A stretch of DNA of 64,000 bases. It comes from Desulfuromusa sp034717915 (GTDB lineage Bacteria; Desulfobacterota; Desulfuromonadia; Desulfuromonadales; Geopsychrobacteraceae). A model generated the notes under the pieces. It was not told the origin of the DNA. It searched no databases and saw only the letters and a list, made by a program, of their open reading frames with translations. The DNA is taken from assembly GCA_034717915.1 (NCBI GenBank), contig JAYEME010000162.1, positions 1-64,000 of the forward strand, written 5' to 3'. Position numbers and translations under genes: made by a program. Numbering within the stretch: position 1 is the first letter of the stretch; every line of letters starts with the position of its first letter. Of the stretch, positions 51,334 through 60,858 are shown one piece after another.

Positions 51334-52206
51334 TCAGCTCTTTTCAACACTGAACTCAACAACTGCTGTTGCAACCTGATGCAGCGCTTGACTGTTGGCA
51401 GAATCAGGATGTCCAAGAATATGGGGTTTCCCATCATCGCCACCGATCACCACCAACGGTTCAAACGGAATTTGAGCTAACAATGCTACCCCAGTTTTCT
51501 TTGCCAGTTTTTCAGCACCACCACTTCTGAAAATATCAGATCTCTCACCACAGTGTGGACAGATAAAACCGCTCATATTCTCAATGAGACCAACCACCGG
51601 TAATTTCAATTCGCGACAAAAACTGAGTGATTTTTCCACATCGGTCAGTGCAACATCCTGCGGCGTGGTGACAACGACAGCGGACGAACCAGCCCCAAGG
51701 AGCTGTACCGCACTCAAAGGCTCATCTCCGGTTCCCGGGGGACAGTCAAGCAACAGATAATCGATCTCACCCCAAACCACATCAGCTAACAACTGCTGAA
51801 TTGCACCATGCTTCATCGGTCCGCGCATGATCGTTGCTTCACTGGTCGATGCCAGTAAAAAACCAATCGACATCACCTTCAGCCCCAAAGTTTCAAGCGG
51901 GTAAATTCCTTCATCATCAGCATTCGGACGTTCCCCTTCAAGTCCCAGCATCTTTGGAATACTCGGCCCATGGATATCAATATCGAGCAAACCGACCTTT
52001 TTCCCCTGTTCCACCAGAGCCAGAGCCAGATTGACGGCTGTGGTACTTTTACCAACACCGCCCTTGCCTGACATGACAACAATTTTATTTTTGACTTCAC
52101 ACATCCGCTTATCCAGTTTCTGACGCATTTGAAACTGTTGATCATTTGGATTTCCCTGCTGATTGATTGAACAGGTGCTGTCGTTACAACCCTCACAACT
52201 TGACAT
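51334..52206 (-). CDS. Mrp/NBP35-family P-loop iron-sulfur carrier ATPase
   Basis: 290 residues. A short N-terminal Cys cluster (CEGCNDSTC), then deviant Walker A GKGGVGKST, IHGPSIPKMLGL, LLLDCPPGTGDEPL and the paired CPHC in GFICPHCGE that bridges an Fe-S cluster in the dimer. It transfers Fe-S clusters to apo-proteins. The extra N-terminal cysteines resemble the Nbp35 type. AAGGAG lies 9 bases before the ATG. It lies 28 bases upstream of gatC. Confidence 0.93.
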   Translation of the reverse strand: MSSCEGCNDSTCSINQQGNPNDQQFQMRQKLDKRMCEVKNKIVVMSGKGGVGKSTTAVNLALALVEQGKKVGLLDIDIHGPSIPKMLGLEGERPNADDEGIYPLETLGLKVMSIGFLLASTSEATIMRGPMKHGAIQQLLADVVWGEIDYLLLDCPPGTGDEPLSAVQLLGAGSSAVVVTTPQDVALTDVEKSLSFCRELKLPVVGLIENMSGFICPHCGERSDIFRSGGAEKLAKKTGVALLAQIPFEPLVVIGGDDGKPHILGHPDSANSQALHQVATAVVEFSVEKS

Positions 52207-52263
52207 GACTTTTTACTCTCCTTCGTTTGTTGTTATATAAAGCACAGGCTGGCTACACCACCA

Positions 52264-55200
52264 TCATGTGCCTAATGCCTCAATAAGTTCCTCAATTTCT
52301 TCGAGCTCATAGTCTTCATACTGAAGAGCCGTTCGGTAGTTTTTCAATAATAAATCGGCAGTGTGAGAATCCTGCCGCTGTCGATACAGTGACAATAATT
52401 GACGAATTATAGGATCATAAGTTGGATCAAGCAACAACCCCTGCCGTAAAATGCCCGTTGATTCCTCTTGCTGCTGACGTTTCTGTAACAATTGAGCAAG
52501 CATGCAGAGTTGTTCCAGACGCAATTGGGTCAATTGTTCACGCTGGAAGGGAAGATCACCATCCAAGTCATATCCGGACAAAAATTCTCCCTGCCAAAGT
52601 CTCTCCATTTTCCACAAAGCATGCTCTGCCTGCCAAAAATTATCCCGCTGTAGATGGTAGCGTGCCATTTTCATTGCCTCACTGAATAAAACGCTATCAA
52701 TCTGTACATAATGCAGTGCCAACATTCCCTTTTGCAATACCAGATATTCCCGTCGTATCTGTTTTCCAAAACATTTCTCCAGGGCTTTCCGTAACCGGGA
52801 ATGTGCCGTATCAAAACTGTTTCTGGCTTTTCTTGGCGAACTATCCGGCCATAATACCCCCATCACTAACTCAATACTTAGAGTATGGTTCGGAGCAATA
52901 ATCAGAAGAGCAAGAATCTGTCGGGAAGCTTGTCCAAGCAGACTCAGATCAAAAATTTCTCGCTGCAATTGCAATTGAAACCCGCCCAGACAACGTACTC
53001 TCAAAAGTGGAACTTGTTGATTCTCTCCATTATAAGCGGTCAGAAGTCGCCCCTCCAGAACCGGTTGGAGCAGAATTTGTTCAGCTTTTCGTGTAATAAG
53101 TGGCTGTAGCTCACTGAGTAACTCGGGAACCAGCCCGATAAAATAGTTAACACGATGCCGTTTCAGCTGCTCAAGAAAATCCTTGACCTGTTCAGCTGCA
53201 CCCACCAAATCACCGCACCTTTTCTGTACCACCGCCAACCAGGCATGCAGACCTGTGCGGAAGCGCTCCTCTTTATTTCTTTTAGATTCAGCAAGACCCT
53301 CAGTAAGATATTCAGCTGCCTGATCGAAGCGTTGCAGGGCAAAACAAGTGGCTCCAGCGACTAACAGGTTCTCTATATAATAAAGAGTTCCTCCCGCCTG
53401 TCTCCGCAGATTTATACCTCTTTCAAGATCAGATAGTGCCGCAGCTTCCTGACCTAATAGAGCTTTCACCCAACCCCTGAATTGCAGCAAGCGATTTTGC
53501 ATCTGTAAATTATTAATAGCTTGTCCATCCAGCAGGGCAACTTCAAGCGTCTCCAATGCCCTTTGCTGCTCGCCACACGACAGCAACAGATTGGCAATAT
53601 AGTAGCCAAGCAAAGCAGAAATGCCCGTATGTTTCTGGATATCACCACCGCAGCACTCCGTCAGAACCTTTCGCTGCTGCAGTAGTTCATCCAATTGACC
53701 AGAAGCATGCAACAAACTACAGGCAGAAACCTGCAACAGGCTGTTGGGAACCAGGTGCCCCCAGTCAAGACTTAGCTTCAGTCCCTGTTCCAGAGCAGTC
53801 CGTGCCACCAGATAGCGCCCCTGCTGGAGTGCAAACAAAGAACGAAGCAGATTCAATTCCATTTGCTGTTCTGGTAATTGTAACTGCTGAGCTTCAGCTA
53901 AACTGGTTGCCAGGATTTTTTCTACGGCATTCAAATCTCCAGCAAAAAATAATTCTGCTAAACCTGACGTATAGGCAATCTTGAGACGCTCAACAGGTTC
54001 AATCAGAGCAAGTTGATCAGCAGCCAGTTTTCTAAAAAATTTCAATCGATCAAACCAGCACTCAAAAGGCTGACCAAATAAAACCATATGGTAAGCCTGC
54101 TGGTTCAGTGTCAGCAACAGCCCGCGAGCATCTTCAGCAGTTTGAAAATGTTGATATGCCAGTTCCAACCATTCTTCAGCGCCAAGAGATGGTTGCTGCA
54201 GATGGTTAATCCCCTGAAATAAGCTTAACCAACCACATGTTTCAGCAACAGATTCTGGAATCCGATTGATTTGTGGCAAAATTTGAGAATCATAATGCTT
54301 GTCCAGCAGAGTCAAACCCAACTGGCTGAGTAATTGCGAAACAGCACTGTACTGACCTGCGGAAACCAAACATCTCAAAACAGCGGGGTAATCTTCCTGT
54401 TGCCGATACCACTCCGCAGCAGTGAGATAAACCTGTTGACGCTCAATTTCATCAAGGTCTTGTTCTGCTTTCTGGCGGAGCAGATCTCTCGTCTGGAGAC
54501 TGAGGAGCAAGTATTCTATTCCGCTGTCCGTCTGTTTCAAGGAGAGCTGATGTCGACTCAAATAATCAAAAACCGCTGCAACATCAACTATTTCACTTAT
54601 TTTTTGCGCTAAAGGGAGCGGAATAGTATCCAGTAGAGCCAGCTTTAACAATGTGCGACGCCACGGAAGTGGAAATTCTGTGGCCAGTTTTTCAAAGAAC
54701 AATTTGTCGTCAATTCTGGCAGGATCGGGTAATTCATCTGACAAGTGCCGTAGCAGCTTCTGATCCAGGGTTGCGAGAGGTCCATCACCAGAAACCAACA
54801 AGCCACTGACCCAACGCAGACGATCTTCATGATCCATCACCTGTTGTTGCAGTTGCTGGTTATTTTCCAGTGAACGCTGTTCACTCTTGCACAGCCGCAG
54901 CATCACCTTGATCCGTGCCAACATCTCCACATTACTGATCGGCTGGGAGATAAAATCGTAAGCTCCGACTTCAAGGCCTTCAGCACGCATTTGCGGTGAA
55001 GCGACATGTGCAGTCATCAGAACCAATGGGATTGTGGCCGTCTGTGGTTTGCTACGAAGTTGCCGACACATTTCGAGACCACCCATTTGCGACATCTGGA
55101 CATCAATAAAAGCGCCGTCAACCGATTCCTGCTCCGCCAATTCCAACCCTTCAAGAGCAGAAGATGCCGTCAGCACACGCACCTCGGGCAGGTCAAGTTC

Positions 55201-55278
55201 AATAATTTTGACCAGCAGCAGCACGTTGGTTGGATTGTCATCCACCAGCAGCAGGGTAAATTGTCTCTTTGTTTCCAA
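52264..55278 (-). CDS. large REC-TPR-BTAD (SARP-like) response regulator
   Basis: 1004 residues. Receiver domain 8-125 (LLLVDDNPTNVLLL; phospho-acceptor in GAFIDVQMSQMGG; SQPISNVEML). Residues about 190-740 are helical, MalT/TPR-like, with no NTPase P-loop. From about 757 a winged helix (RVRCLGGFQLQL, LALLIIAPNHTLSIEL, VLWPDSSPRKARNSFDTA) and a BTAD domain follow, as in SARP/DnrI activators and MalT-like regulators. It probably activates transcription when phosphorylated. It starts at TTG 55278, 10 bases after pcrA; no ATG exists before the receiver domain. Confidence 0.88.
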   Translation of the reverse strand: METKRQFTLLLVDDNPTNVLLLVKIIELDLPEVRVLTASSALEGLELAEQESVDGAFIDVQMSQMGGLEMCRQLRSKPQTATIPLVLMTAHVASPQMRAEGLEVGAYDFISQPISNVEMLARIKVMLRLCKSEQRSLENNQQLQQQVMDHEDRLRWVSGLLVSGDGPLATLDQKLLRHLSDELPDPARIDDKLFFEKLATEFPLPWRRTLLKLALLDTIPLPLAQKISEIVDVAAVFDYLSRHQLSLKQTDSGIEYLLLSLQTRDLLRQKAEQDLDEIERQQVYLTAAEWYRQQEDYPAVLRCLVSAGQYSAVSQLLSQLGLTLLDKHYDSQILPQINRIPESVAETCGWLSLFQGINHLQQPSLGAEEWLELAYQHFQTAEDARGLLLTLNQQAYHMVLFGQPFECWFDRLKFFRKLAADQLALIEPVERLKIAYTSGLAELFFAGDLNAVEKILATSLAEAQQLQLPEQQMELNLLRSLFALQQGRYLVARTALEQGLKLSLDWGHLVPNSLLQVSACSLLHASGQLDELLQQRKVLTECCGGDIQKHTGISALLGYYIANLLLSCGEQQRALETLEVALLDGQAINNLQMQNRLLQFRGWVKALLGQEAAALSDLERGINLRRQAGGTLYYIENLLVAGATCFALQRFDQAAEYLTEGLAESKRNKEERFRTGLHAWLAVVQKRCGDLVGAAEQVKDFLEQLKRHRVNYFIGLVPELLSELQPLITRKAEQILLQPVLEGRLLTAYNGENQQVPLLRVRCLGGFQLQLQREIFDLSLLGQASRQILALLIIAPNHTLSIELVMGVLWPDSSPRKARNSFDTAHSRLRKALEKCFGKQIRREYLVLQKGMLALHYVQIDSVLFSEAMKMARYHLQRDNFWQAEHALWKMERLWQGEFLSGYDLDGDLPFQREQLTQLRLEQLCMLAQLLQKRQQQEESTGILRQGLLLDPTYDPIIRQLLSLYRQRQDSHTADLLLKNYRTALQYEDYELEEIEELIEALGT

Positions 55279-55288
55279 AATTACACTC

Positions 55289-57541
55289 TCAAACCGGCAT
55301 CAGACCGGCAAACTTCAACAATAACTTTTTTGATCCTACAGAATTAAAGGAGACGGTCACCTTCTGTTTATCGCCATCTCCTTCCAAGCGCCGAACAGTA
55401 CCAACACCAAACTTGACGTGCCGCACCCGGGTTCCTAAGCGCAGGCCACCGGAATCATGGGCAACACTTTCTGGATACGATTCCTCCTTTTGTGTTGTAA
55501 CAACCTTATCTACAATTTGATGAGTTGATCCACTCTCAGCAACCAGATCAGTTAAAGATGCAAGATTATGTTCACTTTCAGGCGTTTTCTCAACGGTTGC
55601 GGTTGGTTCAAAATCAGCCAGCAGTTCCACCGGAATTTCGGCCAAAAACCGGCTCGGTGGGTTAAACTGATAGGTTCCATAAACCCGGCGCCGCCGTGCA
55701 TGTGACAGATAAAGTTTCTGCATCGCTCGTGTCATACCGACATAACAGAGACGCCGCTCCTCGGCAAGATCTTCGCCAAGGTCACCTGAACGGGAGTGGG
55801 GAAACAATCCCTCTTCCATCCCGGTCATAAAGACGACCGGAAATTCCAAACCCTTGGCAGAGTGCAACGTCATCAAGGTAACTCGCTGCTGGGTTGAATC
55901 GTACTTATCCAGATCGGTAATTAAAGCAATCTGCTCCAGATAATCATGTACCGACCCATCAACAGCAGCGTGCTCTTCCATCCCGACCAAGAGTTGTTCC
56001 AGATTTTCCAATCGCCCTTTTGCTTCCTGGCGACCATCACCGGTCAAAGCCCCTTCAGCCTCCTCTTTAAGGAGAGGACCGTAGCCACTTGCATCAATCA
56101 ATTCTGCCATCAATTGGGGATAAGGAATCCGTTCCAGCCGTGCCGTAAAATCATCTATCATTGCCAGAAAGGTTGCAACCTTCTTCGCTGCAGCTCCCTT
56201 TAAAGCATTATGCTCCAAGGCTAATCGACAAGCAGAAAGAAAACCGACTGATTCTTTTTCAAATGCAGCAATCCGCTCAACCGTTGTGTTGCCAATTCCC
56301 CGAGCCGGAACATTGATAATCCGCCGAGCTGCCAGAGAGTCATTTGGATTCACCAGAATACGTAAATAGGAGAGAGCATCTTTTACTTCCAAACGGGAGT
56401 AAAACTTCACCCCACCGAACATGACATAGGAGATCCGATTACCGCGCAGTGCTTCTTCAATGGCTCGCGACTGTGCGTTGGTTCGATAAAACAGAGCGAT
56501 ATCACGCAAACCAATCCCCTGATTTTGCAACCGGATAACCTCGCCAGCAACAAAACGCGCTTCATCCAAATCATCGGGAGAAGCCTCTATATGGATTGAA
56601 TCACCTACTGGATTATCGGTCCAGAGTTCTTTTTCGCGCCGATCATGATTATGACCAACAACCGCACCTGCTGCTTGCAGAATTGTCCGGGTTGAACGGT
56701 AGTTCTGCTCCAGGCGGATGATCTTTACATCGGAAAAGTCGTAATCAAATCCGAGGATATTGTCAATTTCGGCACCCCGCCAACGGTAGATCGATTGATC
56801 ATCATCACCAACAACACACAGGTTGGTATCCTCTCCCAACAGTAACTGCATCAGCCGGTACTGCACCCGATTGGTATCCTGAAACTCATCAATCAGCAGA
56901 TGGGAAAACCTGTCTTGCCAACGCTGACGAACCTCTGGGTATTCTTCAAACACCCGCACGGTCAACAACAACAGATCCCCAAAATCAACCGCATTGGCGG
57001 ATTTCAACTTCTGTTGGTATTGAGCGTATAATTCGGCCAGCAACTCTTCATCGGAGCGCAGATCATCCAACGCTCCAGGCAGCAGACCCCGATTTTTTGC
57101 CCGATCAATGAAGGATGCCGCAGCGCGTGGCTTCAACACCTTTTCAGAAATTCCCTCCGTTTTGAGGAGATCACGCAATAAGCGCAACTGATCTTGATCG
57201 TCGTAGATGGTAAAATCTCTGCCGTAACCAAGATGGTGAATTTCCTGACGTAGAATACGGGCACAGCTGGAATGGAACGTTGATATCCAGGGGAGCTCAC
57301 CTTCTCCCAGCAGTGCTTCAAGGCGTTCGCGCATTTCCGTCGCCGCCTTATTGGTAAAAGTCACCGCCATGATTCGCCAGGCGGGAACACCACGCTCACA
57401 GATCAGATGTGCAACTCGATGTGTCAAGGCACGGGTCTTACCTGAGCCGGCACCAGCCAGCAACAACAGCGGACCATCTTCATGCAAAACCGCCTGCCGC
57501 TGTGGCTCATTCAACTCTGCCAGAAGATCAAGCATCGTCAT
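55289..57541 (-). CDS. pcrA: UvrD/PcrA-type DNA helicase
   Basis: 750-residue SF1A helicase. Q-motif LNEPQRQAV, Walker A AGAGSGKTRALTHR, Walker B DEFQDTN, VGDDDQSIYRWRGA, motif IV NYRSTRTIL, motif V TLHSAKGLEFPVVF and VGMTRAMQKL. The extreme C-terminus (HVKFGVGTVRRLEGDGD and VSFNSVGSKKLLLKFAGL) is the small barrel that contacts RNA polymerase. Acts in nucleotide excision repair, mismatch repair and transcription-coupled repair. Overlaps the CLC gene by 14 bases. Confidence 0.96.
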   Translation of the reverse strand: MTMLDLLAELNEPQRQAVLHEDGPLLLLAGAGSGKTRALTHRVAHLICERGVPAWRIMAVTFTNKAATEMRERLEALLGEGELPWISTFHSSCARILRQEIHHLGYGRDFTIYDDQDQLRLLRDLLKTEGISEKVLKPRAAASFIDRAKNRGLLPGALDDLRSDEELLAELYAQYQQKLKSANAVDFGDLLLLTVRVFEEYPEVRQRWQDRFSHLLIDEFQDTNRVQYRLMQLLLGEDTNLCVVGDDDQSIYRWRGAEIDNILGFDYDFSDVKIIRLEQNYRSTRTILQAAGAVVGHNHDRREKELWTDNPVGDSIHIEASPDDLDEARFVAGEVIRLQNQGIGLRDIALFYRTNAQSRAIEEALRGNRISYVMFGGVKFYSRLEVKDALSYLRILVNPNDSLAARRIINVPARGIGNTTVERIAAFEKESVGFLSACRLALEHNALKGAAAKKVATFLAMIDDFTARLERIPYPQLMAELIDASGYGPLLKEEAEGALTGDGRQEAKGRLENLEQLLVGMEEHAAVDGSVHDYLEQIALITDLDKYDSTQQRVTLMTLHSAKGLEFPVVFMTGMEEGLFPHSRSGDLGEDLAEERRLCYVGMTRAMQKLYLSHARRRRVYGTYQFNPPSRFLAEIPVELLADFEPTATVEKTPESEHNLASLTDLVAESGSTHQIVDKVVTTQKEESYPESVAHDSGGLRLGTRVRHVKFGVGTVRRLEGDGDKQKVTVSFNSVGSKKLLLKFAGLMPV

Positions 57542-59339
57542 CCCCCAGAGTTCGACTCATCAGGGCACGATTATAAGCCGAAACCATATCCCGCCGTGAA
57601 ATAATACCATACAACTGACGATGGGTTTCCCGGTCAACGACTGGGAGTTGCTCAATGTTACGATAACCAATTTTGCGCATCGCCGTATCCAGATCTTCCT
57701 CGGCATGGACAGTGATAACATCTTTCGTTGCCAACTCTTTGATCACCACCAGATCCATCAATTCCTTTTCAAACACCACCCCCATAAAATCCTGCACAGA
57801 AATAATTCCGGTTAATTCCCCCAACTCATCAACCAGGGGAAAATTAGTATGGTGGGTCTTCTCAATAAATTTGGCAAAGTCACCCAGTGTCATATTTTCA
57901 GGAACAGTTTCAACCCGGTGAGACATGACGTCACCAACAGCAAGAGCTTTCATGATATTGCGCTCTTTACCGGCGTCCAGATCAATCCCAAGACGGGTCA
58001 ACTCAGTAGTCTCCAGGCTGTCCTTTTTCAAATGACGAGCAATAGAGGTAGCAAGAACACACGCCAGCATAATTGGAACGATAACCTCATAGCTATCGGT
58101 AAGCTCAAACAACAAAAAAATTGCCGTCATCGGTGCATGGGTTGCCGCCGCCAGAAAAGCCCCCATTCCAACCAGAGCGTACGCTCCCGAAGAAAGACCG
58201 GCAGCAGGGAAAATCAGTTCCATAATGTGACCATAGGCCCCACCAGCAACAGCCCCGAGAAAAAGACAGGGAGCGAACAGTCCCCCCGGCATTCCGGAAC
58301 CAAGAGTGATTGAAGTTGCCACCATTTTGGCAATAATCAGCAGCGCGAGCAGGTACCAGGGATGGTAACCAAATAACACGGACTCGATAAATTCATAACC
58401 GTTGCCAAACACCTGGGGCAAACCAATACCGATCATGCCGACTGCCAGTCCACCGAGAATCGGCTTACTCAAACGCGGCAGCTTGATTGCAGTAATAATA
58501 TCCTTGATTTTAAAGTGAAGATCGATAAATCCGGCAGCCAGAGCACCAATCAACAGCCCCAGGATCACATAGAGACCAATCTCCCAGAAACTGACCAGAA
58601 CATAGGGCGGAGCCTCAACCTCTGCGACATTGCCCAGAAGGGCACGGGACACAACTGTTGCCATCCCGCTGGAAATCACGATCGAAGTAAAACTGGCGAT
58701 TTCAAAAGAGGAAAGGAGGACAATCTCGGTTGCAAAAAAAACTCCGGCAAGGGGGGCGTTAAAGGTTGCCGCAACCCCGGCAGCGGCACCGCAGGCCACC
58801 AGAACCTTGATCCGTTCGCCACCCATCTTGAACATTTTACCGAACTGACTGCCGATCGTTCCGCCGATCACCGCAATCGGCCCTTCCTGCCCGGCACTTC
58901 CGCCGGTTCCGAGAGTAATAGCAGATGCCAATCCCTTGGTGAAAAGGGGTCGAAAAGGCAACTTGGCACCTTTCAGGTTAACCTTGACCAGAAACCCGGA
59001 GAATCCACCTTTCAGATCCTTGCCAAACAGCATCCACAGCGGAATCACCAACAGACCACCGATAGCGGGAAGAAACATCACCAGAATTCGCTGGATCGAC
59101 CAATGTTCAAGCGAAATATCAAACAGCTCAAGGCTCTGCTCAACAACCAACCAGTGAATTAACTCGATAGTTTTGCGGAACAGGTAATTTCCCAGCCCAC
59201 CGAGCAAACCAACAATCACAGCGAGCACAATCAGGAAAGTATTATCGCTGATCTTGAAATGGCTGAGAAGCTGTTGGGTCCGCCGACGCAGTTGGCGAGA
59301 GTAGACATATAACAAAGTTGGAGTACTGTTTTTATTCAT
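57528..59339 (-). CDS. CLC chloride channel/antiporter with two CBS domains
   Basis: 603 residues. CLC core with GTGGSAGQEGPIAV (gating glutamate in GQEGP), GSGMPGGLFAPCLFLGA and GMGAFLAAATHAPMT, followed by paired CBS domains (about 455-580; AVGDVMSHRVETVPENM, ATKDVITVHAEEDLDTA) that likely bind adenine nucleotides. The gating Glu is present, so it could be a Cl/H antiporter. AAGGACA precedes the ATG. No fluoride-riboswitch motif was seen upstream. Confidence 0.94.
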   Translation of the reverse strand: MNKNSTPTLLYVYSRQLRRRTQQLLSHFKISDNTFLIVLAVIVGLLGGLGNYLFRKTIELIHWLVVEQSLELFDISLEHWSIQRILVMFLPAIGGLLVIPLWMLFGKDLKGGFSGFLVKVNLKGAKLPFRPLFTKGLASAITLGTGGSAGQEGPIAVIGGTIGSQFGKMFKMGGERIKVLVACGAAAGVAATFNAPLAGVFFATEIVLLSSFEIASFTSIVISSGMATVVSRALLGNVAEVEAPPYVLVSFWEIGLYVILGLLIGALAAGFIDLHFKIKDIITAIKLPRLSKPILGGLAVGMIGIGLPQVFGNGYEFIESVLFGYHPWYLLALLIIAKMVATSITLGSGMPGGLFAPCLFLGAVAGGAYGHIMELIFPAAGLSSGAYALVGMGAFLAAATHAPMTAIFLLFELTDSYEVIVPIMLACVLATSIARHLKKDSLETTELTRLGIDLDAGKERNIMKALAVGDVMSHRVETVPENMTLGDFAKFIEKTHHTNFPLVDELGELTGIISVQDFMGVVFEKELMDLVVIKELATKDVITVHAEEDLDTAMRKIGYRNIEQLPVVDRETHRQLYGIISRRDMVSAYNRALMSRTLGDDDA

Positions 59340-59547
59340 TGTCCTTACTTTTCAGAACGACATAAACTTCAAATCAAAACACATTGAAAAATAAAGCAAA
59401 CTATAATTTGTACGCCAGAGAATACGGTAGGTCAATAGAGATTTTTTTGAGACTTAAATCAAGGGGAAGATATGCTTGCTTTATGTTGTCTTATGGAAAT
59501 GTTGCCCCAGTCACTATGGGTTCAACTTATCACTTTTGCTTAAATCA

Positions 59548-60858
59548 TCATCTAACACTGATGCCTTCATCCAGATATTTGATCAACGGGTAGATGAAGA
59601 ATTCGATAATCCGGCGTTTGCCGACTTTCACTTCAGCTGTGACACTCATCCCTGCCGTGATCGGCGTTTCTATGCCATCAACAATCAAGGTGTTTTTCTC
59701 TGGAGCAATATACACTTCATAAACAAGCCCCAGGTGTTCATCCTCAAGACTGTCTTTGGAAACCTGGATGATCTTGCCATCAATCGTTCCATATTTCTGA
59801 AAGCTGAAAGTATCAATTTTAATCGATGCCGCCATATCCTCAGCAACAAACCCCATATCCTTGCTCAACAACGTGGCCTTGATCAACAACGGCGAGTCGT
59901 CCGGGACGATAAAAGCCAGTTTCTCTGCCGGAGTGACCACTCCACCGATGGTGTGAAACAGCAAGCGCGAAACGTAGCCAGAGACCGGGGCGGTGATCTG
60001 CTGCCGGGTGCTGACAAATTCAGCCTTTTCTATCTGTGCCTGCAAATAGAGGTGACGCTGTTTTTTCTCAGCTAATTCCAGCAGCAGTCGATTACGATAC
60101 TCTTCTTTAAGAGTGGCGATCTCCTGATTGGTCTGCTTTTTAAGGGCAAGGAGTTCAGCAATTCGATGTTCCGACACCTTGAGTTCGGTCGCGTATTGTT
60201 TTGCTTCACTCTCGGTACGCTCGTACTCATCCCGACTGATGATCTCTTTGACCTTTTGCAGACGCTCCAGTTTCTCTGTCAAAACAGCAATCATATACCC
60301 GGTTTGCTCAGCCGTTTTATGCTCTGCTGCCAGACGTTCATCCAATTGCAACAAACTCTCTTTCTTCACTTGAACCTGTTTTTTTAACCGTGCTTTTTCC
60401 GAAGCATAGATTTCCTGCTGCACCCGGAGGACTTCTGCATCGTATTGATCACTGTTGACTTTAAATTTGCGACTTTCAAGCAATGAGTTGATCCGCTCGA
60501 TTTCCAGTTCTGCCTGTTTATGGTCAGCCTGCATTGAGGCCAGTTCGGGATCAACATCGGAGGGGTCGATCTCCATCAGCAGCTGTCCCTTGGTCACATA
60601 ATCACCTGACTGAATCAGAATACTACGAACCACGCCAGCATTCAGCGGCTGAATCGTTTTGACTTCACCGCTGGGGATCACCTTGCCGCGTGCGGTCACC
60701 ACCACATCAACCTTGCCGAAAAACATCCACAGGCAGGTAAACAGGATTGCCGCAATGACAATCCAGAAGACTGCCCGACCCAATGGGTTGAGTGGCCGGT
60801 CTTCAATCTCGACCAACAGCGGTTTGAATTCGTGACGATCGTCTGAAGACTTAAACAT
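59548..60858 (-). CDS. HlyD-family type I secretion adaptor
   Basis: 436 residues. An N-terminal membrane helix (about 30-50), a short lipoyl half (TARGKVIPSGEVKTIQPLNAG), a long coiled-coil region (about 100-280), the second lipoyl half (ITAPVSGYVSRLLFHTIGG) and a beta-barrel. It links the ABC transporter encoded immediately upstream to the outer-membrane protein. Its start overlaps the ABC gene's stop by one base (TAATG). Confidence 0.93.
   Translation of the reverse strand: MFKSSDDRHEFKPLLVEIEDRPLNPLGRAVFWIVIAAILFTCLWMFFGKVDVVVTARGKVIPSGEVKTIQPLNAGVVRSILIQSGDYVTKGQLLMEIDPSDVDPELASMQADHKQAELEIERINSLLESRKFKVNSDQYDAEVLRVQQEIYASEKARLKKQVQVKKESLLQLDERLAAEHKTAEQTGYMIAVLTEKLERLQKVKEIISRDEYERTESEAKQYATELKVSEHRIAELLALKKQTNQEIATLKEEYRNRLLLELAEKKQRHLYLQAQIEKAEFVSTRQQITAPVSGYVSRLLFHTIGGVVTPAEKLAFIVPDDSPLLIKATLLSKDMGFVAEDMAASIKIDTFSFQKYGTIDGKIIQVSKDSLEDEHLGLVYEVYIAPEKNTLIVDGIETPITAGMSVTAEVKVGKRRIIEFFIYPLIKYLDEGISVR

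Noticed and set aside
59340..59547. Fluoride riboswitch or small gene upstream of the CLC channel
   Set aside because: No fluoride-riboswitch motif, and the open frames there lack ribosome sites and similarity.
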